Source: Rhodohalobacter sp. SW132 (GTDB taxonomy: Bacteria > Bacteroidota > Rhodothermia > Balneolales > Balneolaceae). Taken from it: a stretch of DNA of 64,000 nucleotides. The notes under the pieces are model-generated. The model saw only the letters and a list, made by a program, of their open reading frames with translations. It did no database searches and had not been told where the DNA came from. The stretch is taken from assembly GCF_003390325.1 (NCBI RefSeq), contig NZ_QUOK01000011.1, forward strand, positions 1 to 64,000, written 5' to 3'. A program made the position numbers and the translations under genes. Below, piece after piece: positions 9,388 through 18,746 of the stretch. Positions within the stretch are counted from its first letter, which is position 1; every line of letters starts with the position of its first letter.

Positions 9388-12300
9388 ATGATTTGCTCTT
9401 TGTCTATCAAAATTGAAAAAATATTTTTCCGGCTCCTATTGCTTGCAGCCACTTTCCTGGGTGCTCTTTCACTGCAGGCTCAGCATACCACCTATTGGAA
9501 CGGTTCGGTAAGCAGTAATTGGTTTGACTCTCAAAACTGGAGCAATGATGTTCCCGGAGCAGATTCAGAAGCTGTCTTTAATTATTTCCCTCCTGAGAAC
9601 CACGACCCTATTATCAGTTCTTCCACAACCATCCGGCGCCTTTTAATTACACATTTTGGACGAGAATTTCGAGTAAAACTCGGTGACGACATTCAGATGG
9701 ATGTACAATCATACTTCGTTGCCGCCGATAGTATTCCGGGAACAATCGCTCTTGATGTCGGCAATGCTGAATTTACGGTTCAGGAATCTTCCTCACTCGA
9801 AGGTGGGATTTATCTTGATGATGGAACCATCAATTTTCTCGGAAACCTGCACATGATATCAAGCAGTTTAATTGATGTTCAGAGTGGCACTATTAATATC
9901 GGGAGTGCAGGACCACCAGTAATCAGTGCAGATTTTTTACAATCTGAAGGATCGATCTTTAATCTGAACGCAGGGACACTGAATTTATATGGACAGTCGG
10001 TGTTTGCAGGAGGCGGGGAATTCAATGGCGGCACAGGGGAGATCCATTTCAACGGGGATATCCAGTTTAACGGAGGTGCCCTTTTTAAACCGGGTTCGAG
10101 TTATGTTTCAATATCTGGTAATGCTAACATCACAACGGACAATAACCAGAGCGCGGAATTTTTTGACCTTGAAATTCGAGACGGGGCTGCGGTTACTTCA
10201 GAGGTTAATGTAACCGTACAAAATGATATGACGGTTGATCCTAATGGCAGTTATTTACAAAGCGGAAATACATCGCTTAATGTGATCGGCACGCTAACCG
10301 GAGATTCACAGATTCATTCGGTCACACCTTATGTTATCTCGGTTCAGATGTTAGGGATATCAGAAATTGAAGTTCGTTTTGACAGATCCCTGCAAGAATC
10401 CACTGCTGAAACATCCTCTAACTACACTGTGGAATCGTCTGCCGGTACTATTGCGGGATTTGTAACCGGTGCAGAACTCACGGGTTCCAATAATCACCTT
10501 GTTCGCTTAACATTCGATTTTCAAATTCAGGATGGAGTACCTTACTACCTGATCATCAACGAAGTATTTGATACAATGGGGAATTCAATTAGCGAAAACC
10601 ATAAAAAACGGTTCTTATTGGATCTCTCTGCCCCGTCACTCTTCTATAGCCGTACCAACGGCAACTTCAACACACTATCCTCCTGGTCAATTTTTTCACA
10701 TTCGGGTTCAGCTGCCGGTAGAATTCCCGGTGAAGCAGATGGGGATCGTATACAAATTGGAAACGGAAATATCATCACACTGAATTCTCCAGCGGATCTT
10801 GATTCCATCATGGAATTCGATGTTCAATTCGGCGGCACATTCCGCCTTTCAGATGGTGCAGAGTTGAGGTTTAGTTCAGTACCCATAACCGGCAACGGGG
10901 CCTTTGAACTGCTACAGGGAGCCACGCTGATCATCGAATCGGATGACGGAATTTCACAATCGGATGATTTAGGTCCGGTTCGTACCGCTGAACGAATTTT
11001 CAGTGAAGAGGCTGCGTTTTTTTATCAGGGTTTCCAAAACCAGGTTACCGGAGACGGCCTGCCGCAAAAAGTTGCTAAACTATCAATTAAAAGTTCCGCA
11101 GAAGTTTCGCTGACCCGTTCCATCTCTGTAACGGATACTCTTTATCTAATTGATGGATATCTGACTGTGGGACATGGTTTATCCTTAATTTCTAATCAGC
11201 ATATTGCAGAATTGGGTATGCTTCGGTACAATCTGGACCTTTCCGGCCAGCCTGGTTACAGAATGATTTCATCACCTCTTAATATCGATTACACCAATTT
11301 TTTCAGTGATATTATCACCCAGGGATATAATGGTTCAGAGCTGATCGGAAATTTACAGCCGAATGTGTTGTGGTATGATGAAACCGCGCCGGGGACGGAC
11401 AATCAGCGCTGGAGAGCACCTGTTCACGCGTCCGAAATCGTTCCGGCGGGCAGGGGGCACCAGGTATACATATTTGATAATGAATCCGACAACCATTTGT
11501 ATTCCCGTGCACTGCCACAAACTCTGGACCTTGTTGGGCTTCCGTATGAAGAGGACAAAGGATTGATTGATTTGAACCTTACCTACACAGAAGAAGGTGA
11601 CCAGGGATGGAACCTTGTGGGAAATCCATATGGTTCAGCAATCCGATGGAATTCCGACCAGGGCTGGACTCGCGGAAATGTCGATTCTTCAATCTATATT
11701 TGGGATCCCAACACTAATCAATATCACACCTGGAATGGTATCACCGGTGACATTGAAGATGGTTTGATAGCTCCGTTTCAAGCCTTTTGGGTAAAAGCGA
11801 ATGCACCTGGCCCTCTGCTTACCGTCAACTCTGCAGCCCAAGAATTAGGCGGTGAATTTCGGGGAAAAGCGATTGTACAGCACTCACCGCGCCTGGCCAT
11901 TCGCGCGCAATACAGCCCCAATCATTCGTCAACGTTACACCTGATGTTTACTGGAGAAGGAAGCTTTCACCTGGATAACCTCGATGCACTTCGCCTTCAT
12001 CCCCCACCCGGTGTTGATAATTACCTTGAATTCTATTCCGTAAGTGAAGAGGGTGAAAGACTGGCTATCAATAACTTGCCACGAAAATTCGGCAGGGCAA
12101 TTGAAATTCCCCTGGAGCTGAACGCCTACAAAAACGGAATTCCGCTGAATGGCGATATCATTTTGGAAACCGATCTCTTAGAAAACGTTCCGGAATCATG
12201 GGATATTTACCTGATTCACGAGAAAAGTGGTGAAATCTACTCCCTGAATACGGAAACATCTGAATATATTTTGTCTGCTCATCTTCAACCAACTGTTGAG

Positions 12301-12678
12301 TTATCAGATCAAGCTCATAAAAAATCTCCTCAAAAGATTGTTACTAAAAGTGATGGCGGACATACTTCTTTTCTGCTGAGAATAGAGCCCGGCAGAGATG
12401 CAGACGGAATTCCCGATCGGTTTTCCCTGCAACAGAATTACCCGAACCCTTTTAATCCATCAACAACATTTCGTTTTGAACTACCTATACAGAGCCAGAT
12501 CCGTTTTGAGGTTTTTGATCTGCTTGGAAGAAGGGTTTCACTACTTGCCGATGACGTCCTATCTGCGGGAGTTCATGAGATCAGATGGGATGCCTCAAAT
12601 CTTGCCAGCGGTATTTACATTTCAAGGCTTGTTACTCCCAAAGGTGTTCACACCCGCAAATTGACGCTGATGAAATAA
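9388..12678 (+). CDS. Large secreted protein with T9SS type A C-terminal sorting domain
   Basis: 1096-residue exported protein. A signal peptide (about 1-32, ending LQAQ) is followed by a WxGxxSxxWxxxxNWS block typical of repetitive bacterial surface proteins, beta-solenoid-like segments to about 300, an SbsA/CopC-like Ig segment (about 310-410), a second NxxSSWS-type block (about 430) and more beta-rich sequence. The last about 85 residues are a classic sorting domain: NYPNPFNPSTTF, FDLLGRRV, GVHEIRWDAS, LASGIYISRL. The sorting domain implies Sec export, then T9SS transport and surface anchoring or release. PorD is encoded next door on the opposite strand. No catalytic domain recognised. Confidence 0.85.
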   Translation: MICSLSIKIEKIFFRLLLLAATFLGALSLQAQHTTYWNGSVSSNWFDSQNWSNDVPGADSEAVFNYFPPENHDPIISSSTTIRRLLITHFGREFRVKLGDDIQMDVQSYFVAADSIPGTIALDVGNAEFTVQESSSLEGGIYLDDGTINFLGNLHMISSSLIDVQSGTINIGSAGPPVISADFLQSEGSIFNLNAGTLNLYGQSVFAGGGEFNGGTGEIHFNGDIQFNGGALFKPGSSYVSISGNANITTDNNQSAEFFDLEIRDGAAVTSEVNVTVQNDMTVDPNGSYLQSGNTSLNVIGTLTGDSQIHSVTPYVISVQMLGISEIEVRFDRSLQESTAETSSNYTVESSAGTIAGFVTGAELTGSNNHLVRLTFDFQIQDGVPYYLIINEVFDTMGNSISENHKKRFLLDLSAPSLFYSRTNGNFNTLSSWSIFSHSGSAAGRIPGEADGDRIQIGNGNIITLNSPADLDSIMEFDVQFGGTFRLSDGAELRFSSVPITGNGAFELLQGATLIIESDDGISQSDDLGPVRTAERIFSEEAAFFYQGFQNQVTGDGLPQKVAKLSIKSSAEVSLTRSISVTDTLYLIDGYLTVGHGLSLISNQHIAELGMLRYNLDLSGQPGYRMISSPLNIDYTNFFSDIITQGYNGSELIGNLQPNVLWYDETAPGTDNQRWRAPVHASEIVPAGRGHQVYIFDNESDNHLYSRALPQTLDLVGLPYEEDKGLIDLNLTYTEEGDQGWNLVGNPYGSAIRWNSDQGWTRGNVDSSIYIWDPNTNQYHTWNGITGDIEDGLIAPFQAFWVKANAPGPLLTVNSAAQELGGEFRGKAIVQHSPRLAIRAQYSPNHSSTLHLMFTGEGSFHLDNLDALRLHPPPGVDNYLEFYSVSEEGERLAINNLPRKFGRAIEIPLELNAYKNGIPLNGDIILETDLLENVPESWDIYLIHEKSGEIYSLNTETSEYILSAHLQPTVELSDQAHKKSPQKIVTKSDGGHTSFLLRIEPGRDADGIPDRFSLQQNYPNPFNPSTTFRFELPIQSQIRFEVFDLLGRRVSLLADDVLSAGVHEIRWDASNLASGIYISRLVTPKGVHTRKLTLMK

Positions 12679-12718
12679 ATATCGGGTCAGATTTTACGGC
12701 TGGTTAAATATCCACACA

Positions 12719-13639
12719 TCAATTTTGAAGCCTTTCATAAGCGGAGGAATGTGCCGGATCAACACTGCGCAGTAGGTTATACGCTTCGAGGCGGGTTTGT
12801 ACATCGGCCGTTTGAAGCAGGGCCACAATTTCGTTGTATTTGGTGTCGAAGAATATATCAAACAAATAGTTGTTGCTGGTTCGGCGTTTCGTCTCTTCCA
12901 GTGAGCGAATCACTTCAACTACCTCTTCGATCGACGCTCGGCTGTTCATGGTGAATTGATCGAGCCCAAACCGATGATAGCGATAATTTGCTTCTCTGAG
13001 AGGGCGGTAATTCGGATTTTGGAGGTCTGATATCAAACCATTTCGATTCCGTTGTGCCCCAATTGAACGCCCCCATCCGGGCGCGTTGCTGTTACGTCCC
13101 AGTTCGAAAATATCCTGAGCTTTGGTGAAGTACCGGTTTCCGCCGAGTCTCGCAAAACTGTCGTAATCATATCCAAGGATTACGTACATATAAAAATCGA
13201 TGAAACTGGCAAGGTCATCAAACTGCAGCTCATCAAAAATCAGGTTTTTATTCCGCGGATAGCTAAAAGCCCAGTTATTATCAGTCAGAACAACCATGGA
13301 CGACTCCTGGATGGTATTATAGATAGGCCGCCGGATACTGAAAAATGCCTCAGCTGTGTAATTAAACTGATCGTCTGCACCCGTTAACACAATCTGAATC
13401 TGGCATCGAATTCGCTCGTGCTCTTCAAAGCGGTCGTCGGTCCAGCGGTTCTCGTTTATATACGATTCCAGGTCGCCCTCAAGTTCAGTCACATACTCAT
13501 AAGCTGATCCGCTGATCTGGCGGGTATTCAGGTTAACATCGCAGTTAAACTCCTGCGCATAAACCGTTTCTGAGGCCGCCAGCAACACAATTGTAACCGA
13601 CAGAAACAGAAATTTCAATTTTTGAATTTTATTCCACAT
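12719..13639 (-). CDS. porD: T9SS protein PorD (DUF4835 family)
   Basis: 306-residue periplasmic or outer-membrane-associated protein with a signal peptide ending VYAQ. The DUF4835/PorD family is required for type IX secretion in Porphyromonas, with an unclear mechanical role. Recognisable family features are the mature start EFNCDVNLNTRQI, the NENRWTDDRFEEHERIRCQI block, the SSMVVLTDNNWAFSYP segment and the FYMYVILGYDYDSFARLGG block. Length is typical. It converges with the T9SS cargo gene and is divergent from the barrel gene at 13677, with only 37 nt between the two starts. Confidence 0.88.
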   Translation of the reverse strand: MWNKIQKLKFLFLSVTIVLLAASETVYAQEFNCDVNLNTRQISGSAYEYVTELEGDLESYINENRWTDDRFEEHERIRCQIQIVLTGADDQFNYTAEAFFSIRRPIYNTIQESSMVVLTDNNWAFSYPRNKNLIFDELQFDDLASFIDFYMYVILGYDYDSFARLGGNRYFTKAQDIFELGRNSNAPGWGRSIGAQRNRNGLISDLQNPNYRPLREANYRYHRFGLDQFTMNSRASIEEVVEVIRSLEETKRRTSNNYLFDIFFDTKYNEIVALLQTADVQTRLEAYNLLRSVDPAHSSAYERLQN

Positions 13640-13676
13640 ATTCCTTACAAATCAAAGAGAAACCAAGGGAGTTGTT

Positions 13677-14492
13677 ATGATACAAAGGATAATTATCTTT
13701 TGCGTAATAGCTATTTCAGGAGTTTTTGTTAATGCAGAAAGAGGGAACGCCCAGCACTCCATGGGTGCGCGATCTATAGCGTCCGGCCAGACCGGAGTTG
13801 CGGCACCCGGCGACAGCTGGTCACTTTTCTCAAACTCTGCGCTACTGTCAACGGATGAAAAGCGTATTTCATTTTACGGATTCCGTTATGCCGGCATAGC
13901 AGAAATTACTGATGCAGCTTTTTCCGCATCCACCCCCGTTTTTAGCGGGGCAGCCGGGGCCGCAGTTCACAGGTACGGCTTCGATCTGTTCAACGAAACC
14001 CGCTTCATTGCCGGGTATAAGCAAAACTGGCACGGCTTACATGCCGGTATCGCACTACATTACACGTACGTTCAACAAGGCGGGAATTACGGATCTGCCG
14101 GTGCGGCGGGACTCGACCTGGGCTTTGCCGCCGAAATTATTTCGGGGCTTTGGTTCGGCTCAAGAGCAACAAATATCAACCAGCCGAAATACAAGAAAAC
14201 AGATGAAGAGCTGCCGAGGGAGCTCGCTGCCGGACTTTCATTTTCGCCGGTGCATCGGTTGATGATCAGTACGGAGATCGTTAAAGATGTTCGATTTCCG
14301 GCATCGTTCAGAGCCGGGCTTGATGCAGAACTGATAACAGGCTTCCGGGCCAGAACGGGCATCACCACACAGCCGGAAACTTATTCAGCAGGATTCGGAT
14401 ACCAGACCGGCCGATGGCAGATAAACTTTGCCGTGCAGCAGCATAATCCGCTGGGACTGAGCCCCGCTATCGATTTCGGGCTGACACTCTGA
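13677..14492 (+). CDS. PorV/PorQ-like outer-membrane beta-barrel protein
   Basis: 271 residues with a signal peptide (about 1-25, ending GNAQ). The mature N-terminus MGARSIASGQTGVA followed by a W-S-L-F-S-N-S-A block resembles the start of PorV/PorQ/FadL-type barrels. The remainder is alternating aromatic/glycine strands ending in a C-terminal strand with terminal Leu. PorV and PorQ are T9SS outer-membrane partners. The position beside porD supports a secretion-linked role, but sequence alone does not settle that. It is followed 24 nt later by the HhH-barrel gene, so the two are probably cotranscribed. Confidence 0.6.
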   Translation: MIQRIIIFCVIAISGVFVNAERGNAQHSMGARSIASGQTGVAAPGDSWSLFSNSALLSTDEKRISFYGFRYAGIAEITDAAFSASTPVFSGAAGAAVHRYGFDLFNETRFIAGYKQNWHGLHAGIALHYTYVQQGGNYGSAGAAGLDLGFAAEIISGLWFGSRATNINQPKYKKTDEELPRELAAGLSFSPVHRLMISTEIVKDVRFPASFRAGLDAELITGFRARTGITTQPETYSAGFGYQTGRWQINFAVQQHNPLGLSPAIDFGLTL

Positions 14493-14516
14493 ATTCAAAA
14501 AAGAGAATAGAAACAG

Positions 14517-16610
14517 ATGATGAGCAAAACAGAGAGAAAATTCTATACCAAAAGAATGATTGGTCTTCATGTATTTTTTCTGATGATGGTTGTTCTGACG
14601 GCTGAGATTGGGTTTGCCCAACAGAGCAGCGTTGGGCGAGATCAGCTCGAGCGGATCATTGAACAGATTGTATCTGATCTCGATCCGGAAGAACACTCAC
14701 TTCAGATTCTTCAGATGGTAGAACAGTTGGAAGAGCTGGCCGCAAATCCGCTGAATATCAACCGTGCCGGAGCGGATCGCCTTGCCGAAATTCCGGGCCT
14801 TTCATTTCGTCAGGCCGACGCAATAGTACAGTATCGCTCGGATGTTCGCCCATTTGAGCAGCTGAGTGATCTGCTACTGGTTGATGGCATTGGTGAAGTT
14901 TCTTTTCAGCAGATCCGGCCTTTTCTAACAACCGGCAGCTCTTCAGAACGGGGACGAGACCTGTTGTTAAATCGGAGATACTGGACTTCAAACAGCCGAA
15001 CCGAAGCTTTATCCCGCGTTCAAACGGTGCTGGAAGAACGAGAGGGATACACACGCCCCGATTCACTCGGCGGATATACCGGCAGCCCGGTAAAATTTAA
15101 TCACCGGTACCGGTACAGGTCCCGAAGAATTTCGCTGAATCTTTCGCAGGATAAAGACCCCGGTGAACCTGTAAGCGGCCTCACCGGTTTTGATTACACC
15201 TCGTGGCATGCGTCTATCCACGATGCAGGCCCGCTTAAAAACCTGGTTGCCGGGGATTACCGGGTTTCATACGGACAGGGGCTGATATTATGGACCGGCG
15301 GAGCTTTTGGGAAAAGCAGCCAGGTTCGCGGTGCAGCTTTGCGGGGTGATACAGGGATTCGGCCATATACTTCATCGCAAGAGACGAATGCATTTCGCGG
15401 CGTGGCGGCAACCGTTGGAGAACGGCTGCAGATCAGCGGATTTTATTCAAACCGAAAACGAACCGCGAGTGAAGTGGACGAGTTCCGAGTAAACTTTCCG
15501 ACACAAACGGGATTTCACCGAACTCAGAATGAGATTGACCGTAAAAACAACCTGGGACAGACAACCTTTGGTGGACGCGTTCGATACCGTTTTGGCAGAG
15601 GGATGATCGGCATCAGCGGATATCAAAATGAATTCGACAGGCCTGTTGCAAACGGAACGCAACCCTACCAGGTTCACCGGTTTTCAGGCAGAAAACTTTC
15701 GGCCTTTAGTTCAGATTTTCGGTTCCACTCCGGACCGGCCATACTCTTCGGTGAAGCGGCATACACCGATAATGGCGGCACCGGCTGGATTGCGGGAAGT
15801 GAATATCGTCCGGCTGCAGGAACAGACATTTCTTTGGCGTACCGAAATTACAGTGCAGATTTTCAGTCAATTTTCGGCGCCGGGTTTGGCGAACAGTCCT
15901 CCACACAAAATGAAGAAGGATTCTACATCGGAATTCAGCAGCAGGCGGGTGAATACATCACGCTGCTTGGCTACATCGACCAGTTTTCAACGCATTCTGC
16001 ACGTTTTTCAAATCACCGGCCGACATCCGGATTCGACTGGCTTGCCAGGGCTGAGGTTGAACCCCGGGGAGATCTCTATTTCTACCTTCAGTTCCGCCTG
16101 AAACGCCAGGAACAGGAGTTTACCGGCATCAATACATTTGGGAGAGAAAGCCGGTTTATGGGGAGTGATATTCGATCCACGACCAGGGTACACGCCGAAT
16201 ACCGGGTTCATCCGTCCGTACGACTGCGAACACGGTTTGATGTTGTCCGGGCCCGTCCCGCCGGGGGTTCAACCTCGCACGGATTTCTCATTTACCAGGA
16301 TCTTCGGTTAACACCATCATCAGCCATCACCGCTGACTTCCGGATCACACTGTTTGATACGGAAGATTTCAACGCAAGGGTTTTCCAGTTTGAAAACGAT
16401 TTGCTCTATGTGATGTCCAACACGATGATGTTTGACCAGGGGCAGCGCATTTACGGAGTGTTGCGATACCAGCCATCGCAGGCAATTACACTGCGTATGA
16501 AAGCGGCAACTACGTTGTATGAAAACCGAACCACAATTGGCAGCGGCCTGGACGAGATTCGAGGTAACCGAAGAACAGATATTGGTTTCCAGGTCCAGAT
16601 CCAGATTTGA
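14517..16610 (+). CDS. Exported helix-hairpin-helix protein with predicted outer-membrane barrel
   Basis: 697 residues. A signal peptide (about 1-35, ending GFAQ) is followed by a helical segment (about 40-75) and two ComEA-like HhH motifs: LNINRAGADRLAEIPGLS and LLLVDGIGEVSFQQIRPF (about 78-140). About 550 residues of beta-strand-rich sequence follow that look like a large outer-membrane barrel. HhH motifs in exported proteins often bind dsDNA (ComEA), so a DNA-uptake or surface-DNA role is possible. In Bacteroidetes-type genomes the family is just called HhH domain protein. Adjacent upstream ATGs make the start ambiguous by one codon. Function unproven. Confidence 0.75.
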   Translation: MMSKTERKFYTKRMIGLHVFFLMMVVLTAEIGFAQQSSVGRDQLERIIEQIVSDLDPEEHSLQILQMVEQLEELAANPLNINRAGADRLAEIPGLSFRQADAIVQYRSDVRPFEQLSDLLLVDGIGEVSFQQIRPFLTTGSSSERGRDLLLNRRYWTSNSRTEALSRVQTVLEEREGYTRPDSLGGYTGSPVKFNHRYRYRSRRISLNLSQDKDPGEPVSGLTGFDYTSWHASIHDAGPLKNLVAGDYRVSYGQGLILWTGGAFGKSSQVRGAALRGDTGIRPYTSSQETNAFRGVAATVGERLQISGFYSNRKRTASEVDEFRVNFPTQTGFHRTQNEIDRKNNLGQTTFGGRVRYRFGRGMIGISGYQNEFDRPVANGTQPYQVHRFSGRKLSAFSSDFRFHSGPAILFGEAAYTDNGGTGWIAGSEYRPAAGTDISLAYRNYSADFQSIFGAGFGEQSSTQNEEGFYIGIQQQAGEYITLLGYIDQFSTHSARFSNHRPTSGFDWLARAEVEPRGDLYFYLQFRLKRQEQEFTGINTFGRESRFMGSDIRSTTRVHAEYRVHPSVRLRTRFDVVRARPAGGSTSHGFLIYQDLRLTPSSAITADFRITLFDTEDFNARVFQFENDLLYVMSNTMMFDQGQRIYGVLRYQPSQAITLRMKAATTLYENRTTIGSGLDEIRGNRRTDIGFQVQIQI

Positions 16611-16652
16611 TCTTGCCCTATATGGCCAACATTCCTAACCCGTACGACTCAT

Positions 16653-17321
16653 CTACCTGATATAACCAAGCTTTTTCAATTCCGATGAAATATCACCTTC
16701 AAGCCGATAGCACTGTCGATTATGCAGTAAATACCCGGTATCAGCAACGTCCGTAACGTATCGATGAAGATGATCAGTCAAAAGCACTCCCCTGTTTTTA
16801 TTTACCTCTATTTTGATCCGTGTCAACATCCGCTCCACAATTTTTGGCTCTACACCGCTGAAAGGTTCATCAAGCAGAATAAAATCCCGATCCAGGCTAA
16901 ACAACAAAGATACTTCCAGGTAGCGCCTCTCCCCTCCCGACAGTTCCAACACTTTCTGCCGAAGAAGCCTCTTGAAAAAGGGATCGTCCATTAAAAATCC
17001 TGCTGATGGAAATGATCGAATCAGGCGTTTCACCTTCATATCTCTCGGAAGCATAGAATCCTGGGGCAGGTATGCGATAGAACAGAAACGCTTCTTCAGT
17101 GATTTACTATATAACCTCTCCCCATTTATTATTGAAATGCCGCTTGAAGCCTTCAGCTGCCCTGATACGATCTTCATCAAAGTAGATTTTCCTGAACCGT
17201 TGAGCCCGATCAGCGCCGTAATTTTCCCCGGTTGAACCTCAAGATAAGCCCCATCCAGAATTTTCAGCTCAGGAACGCGGTAAAAAATACTATCAAGAAT
17301 CAACGGTTTAGGAATATTCAA
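16653..17321 (-). CDS. ABC transporter ATP-binding protein (stand-alone)
   Basis: 222-residue ATPase with all core motifs: Walker A GLNGSGKS, Q-loop YLPQDS, signature LSGGERR, Walker B FILLDEP and the H-loop histidine in LTDHLHR. No permease of normal size is nearby. The only partner is the 92-residue membrane protein directly upstream, whose stop overlaps this start by 4 nt (17318-17321). It is probably the energising subunit of a small exporter or an envelope-lipid system, but the substrate cannot be told from the sequence. Confidence 0.88.
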   Translation of the reverse strand: MNIPKPLILDSIFYRVPELKILDGAYLEVQPGKITALIGLNGSGKSTLMKIVSGQLKASSGISIINGERLYSKSLKKRFCSIAYLPQDSMLPRDMKVKRLIRSFPSAGFLMDDPFFKRLLRQKVLELSGGERRYLEVSLLFSLDRDFILLDEPFSGVEPKIVERMLTRIKIEVNKNRGVLLTDHLHRYVTDVADTGYLLHNRQCYRLEGDISSELKKLGYIR

Positions 17322-17596
17322 AGCAGCAGATTTACGATGATTGGAATCAGCTGAAGCGAAAGGAACATCCCGGTCAACAGAAGAAATTTAGGATAGCGAA
17401 GGTTGTCGAAGAGCGCCCAGAGTGAACGTTTTCTAAAGTCGTGCCATGTATATAGCACCGCTGCAACTCCGCTCAGAAACACGGCACGGGGAAATAGGTA
17501 TGCAAAATCTCCAAAGCTAAAGTATGGCAGAATGATAAATCCGATGAAAAAAATCATCGAATGGGTGTAGAATTTACTCGCAAGGTATAAAACCAT
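17318..17596 (-). CDS. Small integral membrane protein paired with ABC ATPase
   Basis: 92 residues with three hydrophobic segments (about 13-36, 38-55, 69-92) separated by a basic, aromatic loop (YTWHDFRKRSLW). No family recognised. The 4-nt ATGA overlap with the ABC ATPase gene indicates translational coupling and a probable physical partnership. It is far too small to be a conventional ABC permease. Confidence 0.7.
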   Translation of the reverse strand: MVLYLASKFYTHSMIFFIGFIILPYFSFGDFAYLFPRAVFLSGVAAVLYTWHDFRKRSLWALFDNLRYPKFLLLTGMFLSLQLIPIIVNLLL

Positions 17597-17691
17597 GGAT
17601 TGACTTTGTTAAGAATGTGAATCACAACTGTCCAAAACGATAAATGAATTTGAAAGAAGATTGAAACCCTGAATGCGATCTGTTCTACCTT

Positions 17692-17771
17692 TCGCAGATT
17701 ATCGCTGAGTATACCGCAGATATGCGCAGAAAATCTTCGGAATCAGCGAATTCATTTTCGTAACTCTGCGA
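17692..17771. repeat. Intergenic imperfect palindrome, element B
   Basis: TCGCAGA (17692-17698) pairs with the end of CTCTGCGA (17764-17771). CGCTGAGT (17703-17710) faces ATCAGCGA internally. The arm sequences and two-stem arrangement match element A at 5395-5500, including the CGCAGA and CGCTGAGT blocks. Confidence 0.5.
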
Positions 17772-17772
17772 T

Positions 17773-17800
17773 AAAAAAATAGGGGATCGATTTTTCGATC
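17773..17800 (-). terminator. Possible intrinsic terminator
   Basis: On the minus strand GATCGA-AAAA-TCGATC (17800-17785) forms a 6-bp stem with a tetraloop. It is followed by CCCCTA and a run of seven T (17779-17773). It lies about 280 nt past the stop of the 18084 gene, so it would give a long 3' UTR. Confidence 0.4.
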
Positions 17801-18083
17801 TATAAAAATATCTATTCCGAATTAACAGAATCGAAGATATTTCATGAATTTTATGAATGTTTTAGACAGTACTGAATGTGAATGTATCCCGTGTCCAATA
17901 TGGAATACCGATCCGATACATACAATCCCAAAACAGCAGCAAATCCGATTATGTAGTTGAAAGTAAAAAACAGTGAATCCACATCCCTGGATCACCTGTA
18001 TGCCTCCATTTAAATCGACATCGGATGAAATTGCAGCTGAAATATCTCTCTATCAAAACAATAGGAATACAATAGAACCGGAC

Positions 18084-18746
18084 TCAAAAATCAATTCTCA
18101 ATCCGGCACTGAAACCTAACCCTGACCCGTAAAAAGAATGGTCGGTTTTTAAACGGGTATTTTGTTCGGTATGATTATCGGTTGACGAGACATCCCCTGC
18201 GGAGACTTCTCTGTGCACGCTGCTCAAGAATGTTCTGTACCCGCTTTTAAGATAGATGGCTAATGGATTTGCCACTCTGATTTCAGCTTTCATAAACGGC
18301 ATGAACGATGCGTGAACATCATCTAAACAATGATCATCCGTATTGAAAACGTTTCGAAAGAAACTTCTGACGAACGATTTGCACTCCCGGTCACTCATTT
18401 TAAATCCATCGATTCCAAGACCCGGTTTTAACGTTACTGAGCCGGACAAGGGAAGCACATAGGCTGCCGAAAACCCGTATGTATAAGAGATATCCGGATT
18501 ATATCCCCGTGTGTGATTGAGGCTGTATTCCAGTCTTGTATAATCAAAATCATAAAATGAGAGCTCAATACTCAGCGTAGAGGCACCGGTGTACCGATGT
18601 TCATGAACCAGAAGTTCACTAAAATAATCGGTTCCCACACTGATTCCGAATGTAGAATATTCTTGTGCGTGAGCGGATAGCGGAGCCATCCAGAAGAGGA
18701 TCAAGCCAATGAAGAAGGCTTCTATATTTTTTGTGAAAGAACTCAT
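18084..18746 (-). CDS. Predicted outer-membrane beta-barrel protein
   Basis: 220 residues. A signal peptide (about 1-27, ending AHAQ) is followed by alternating amphipathic strands rich in Tyr, Ser and Gly, ending in GLGFSAGLRIDF, a typical C-terminal barrel strand with terminal Phe. Two Cys (about 137 and 153) might form an extracellular-loop disulfide. No close family recognised; it resembles generic 8-stranded OmpA/OmpX-like porins of Bacteroidetes. It is isolated, with long non-coding flanks on both sides. Confidence 0.65.
   Translation of the reverse strand: MSSFTKNIEAFFIGLILFWMAPLSAHAQEYSTFGISVGTDYFSELLVHEHRYTGASTLSIELSFYDFDYTRLEYSLNHTRGYNPDISYTYGFSAAYVLPLSGSVTLKPGLGIDGFKMSDRECKSFVRSFFRNVFNTDDHCLDDVHASFMPFMKAEIRVANPLAIYLKSGYRTFLSSVHREVSAGDVSSTDNHTEQNTRLKTDHSFYGSGLGFSAGLRIDF

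Larger units (their letters stand above)
17597..18083. other. Intergenic region, 487 nt
   Basis: Non-coding between two minus-strand genes. It holds the palindromic element B (17692-17771), a hairpin plus A/T tract (17773-17800) that could end transcription from 18084, and about 200 nt of AT-rich sequence before the 18084 stop. I see no small gene. Confidence 0.6.
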
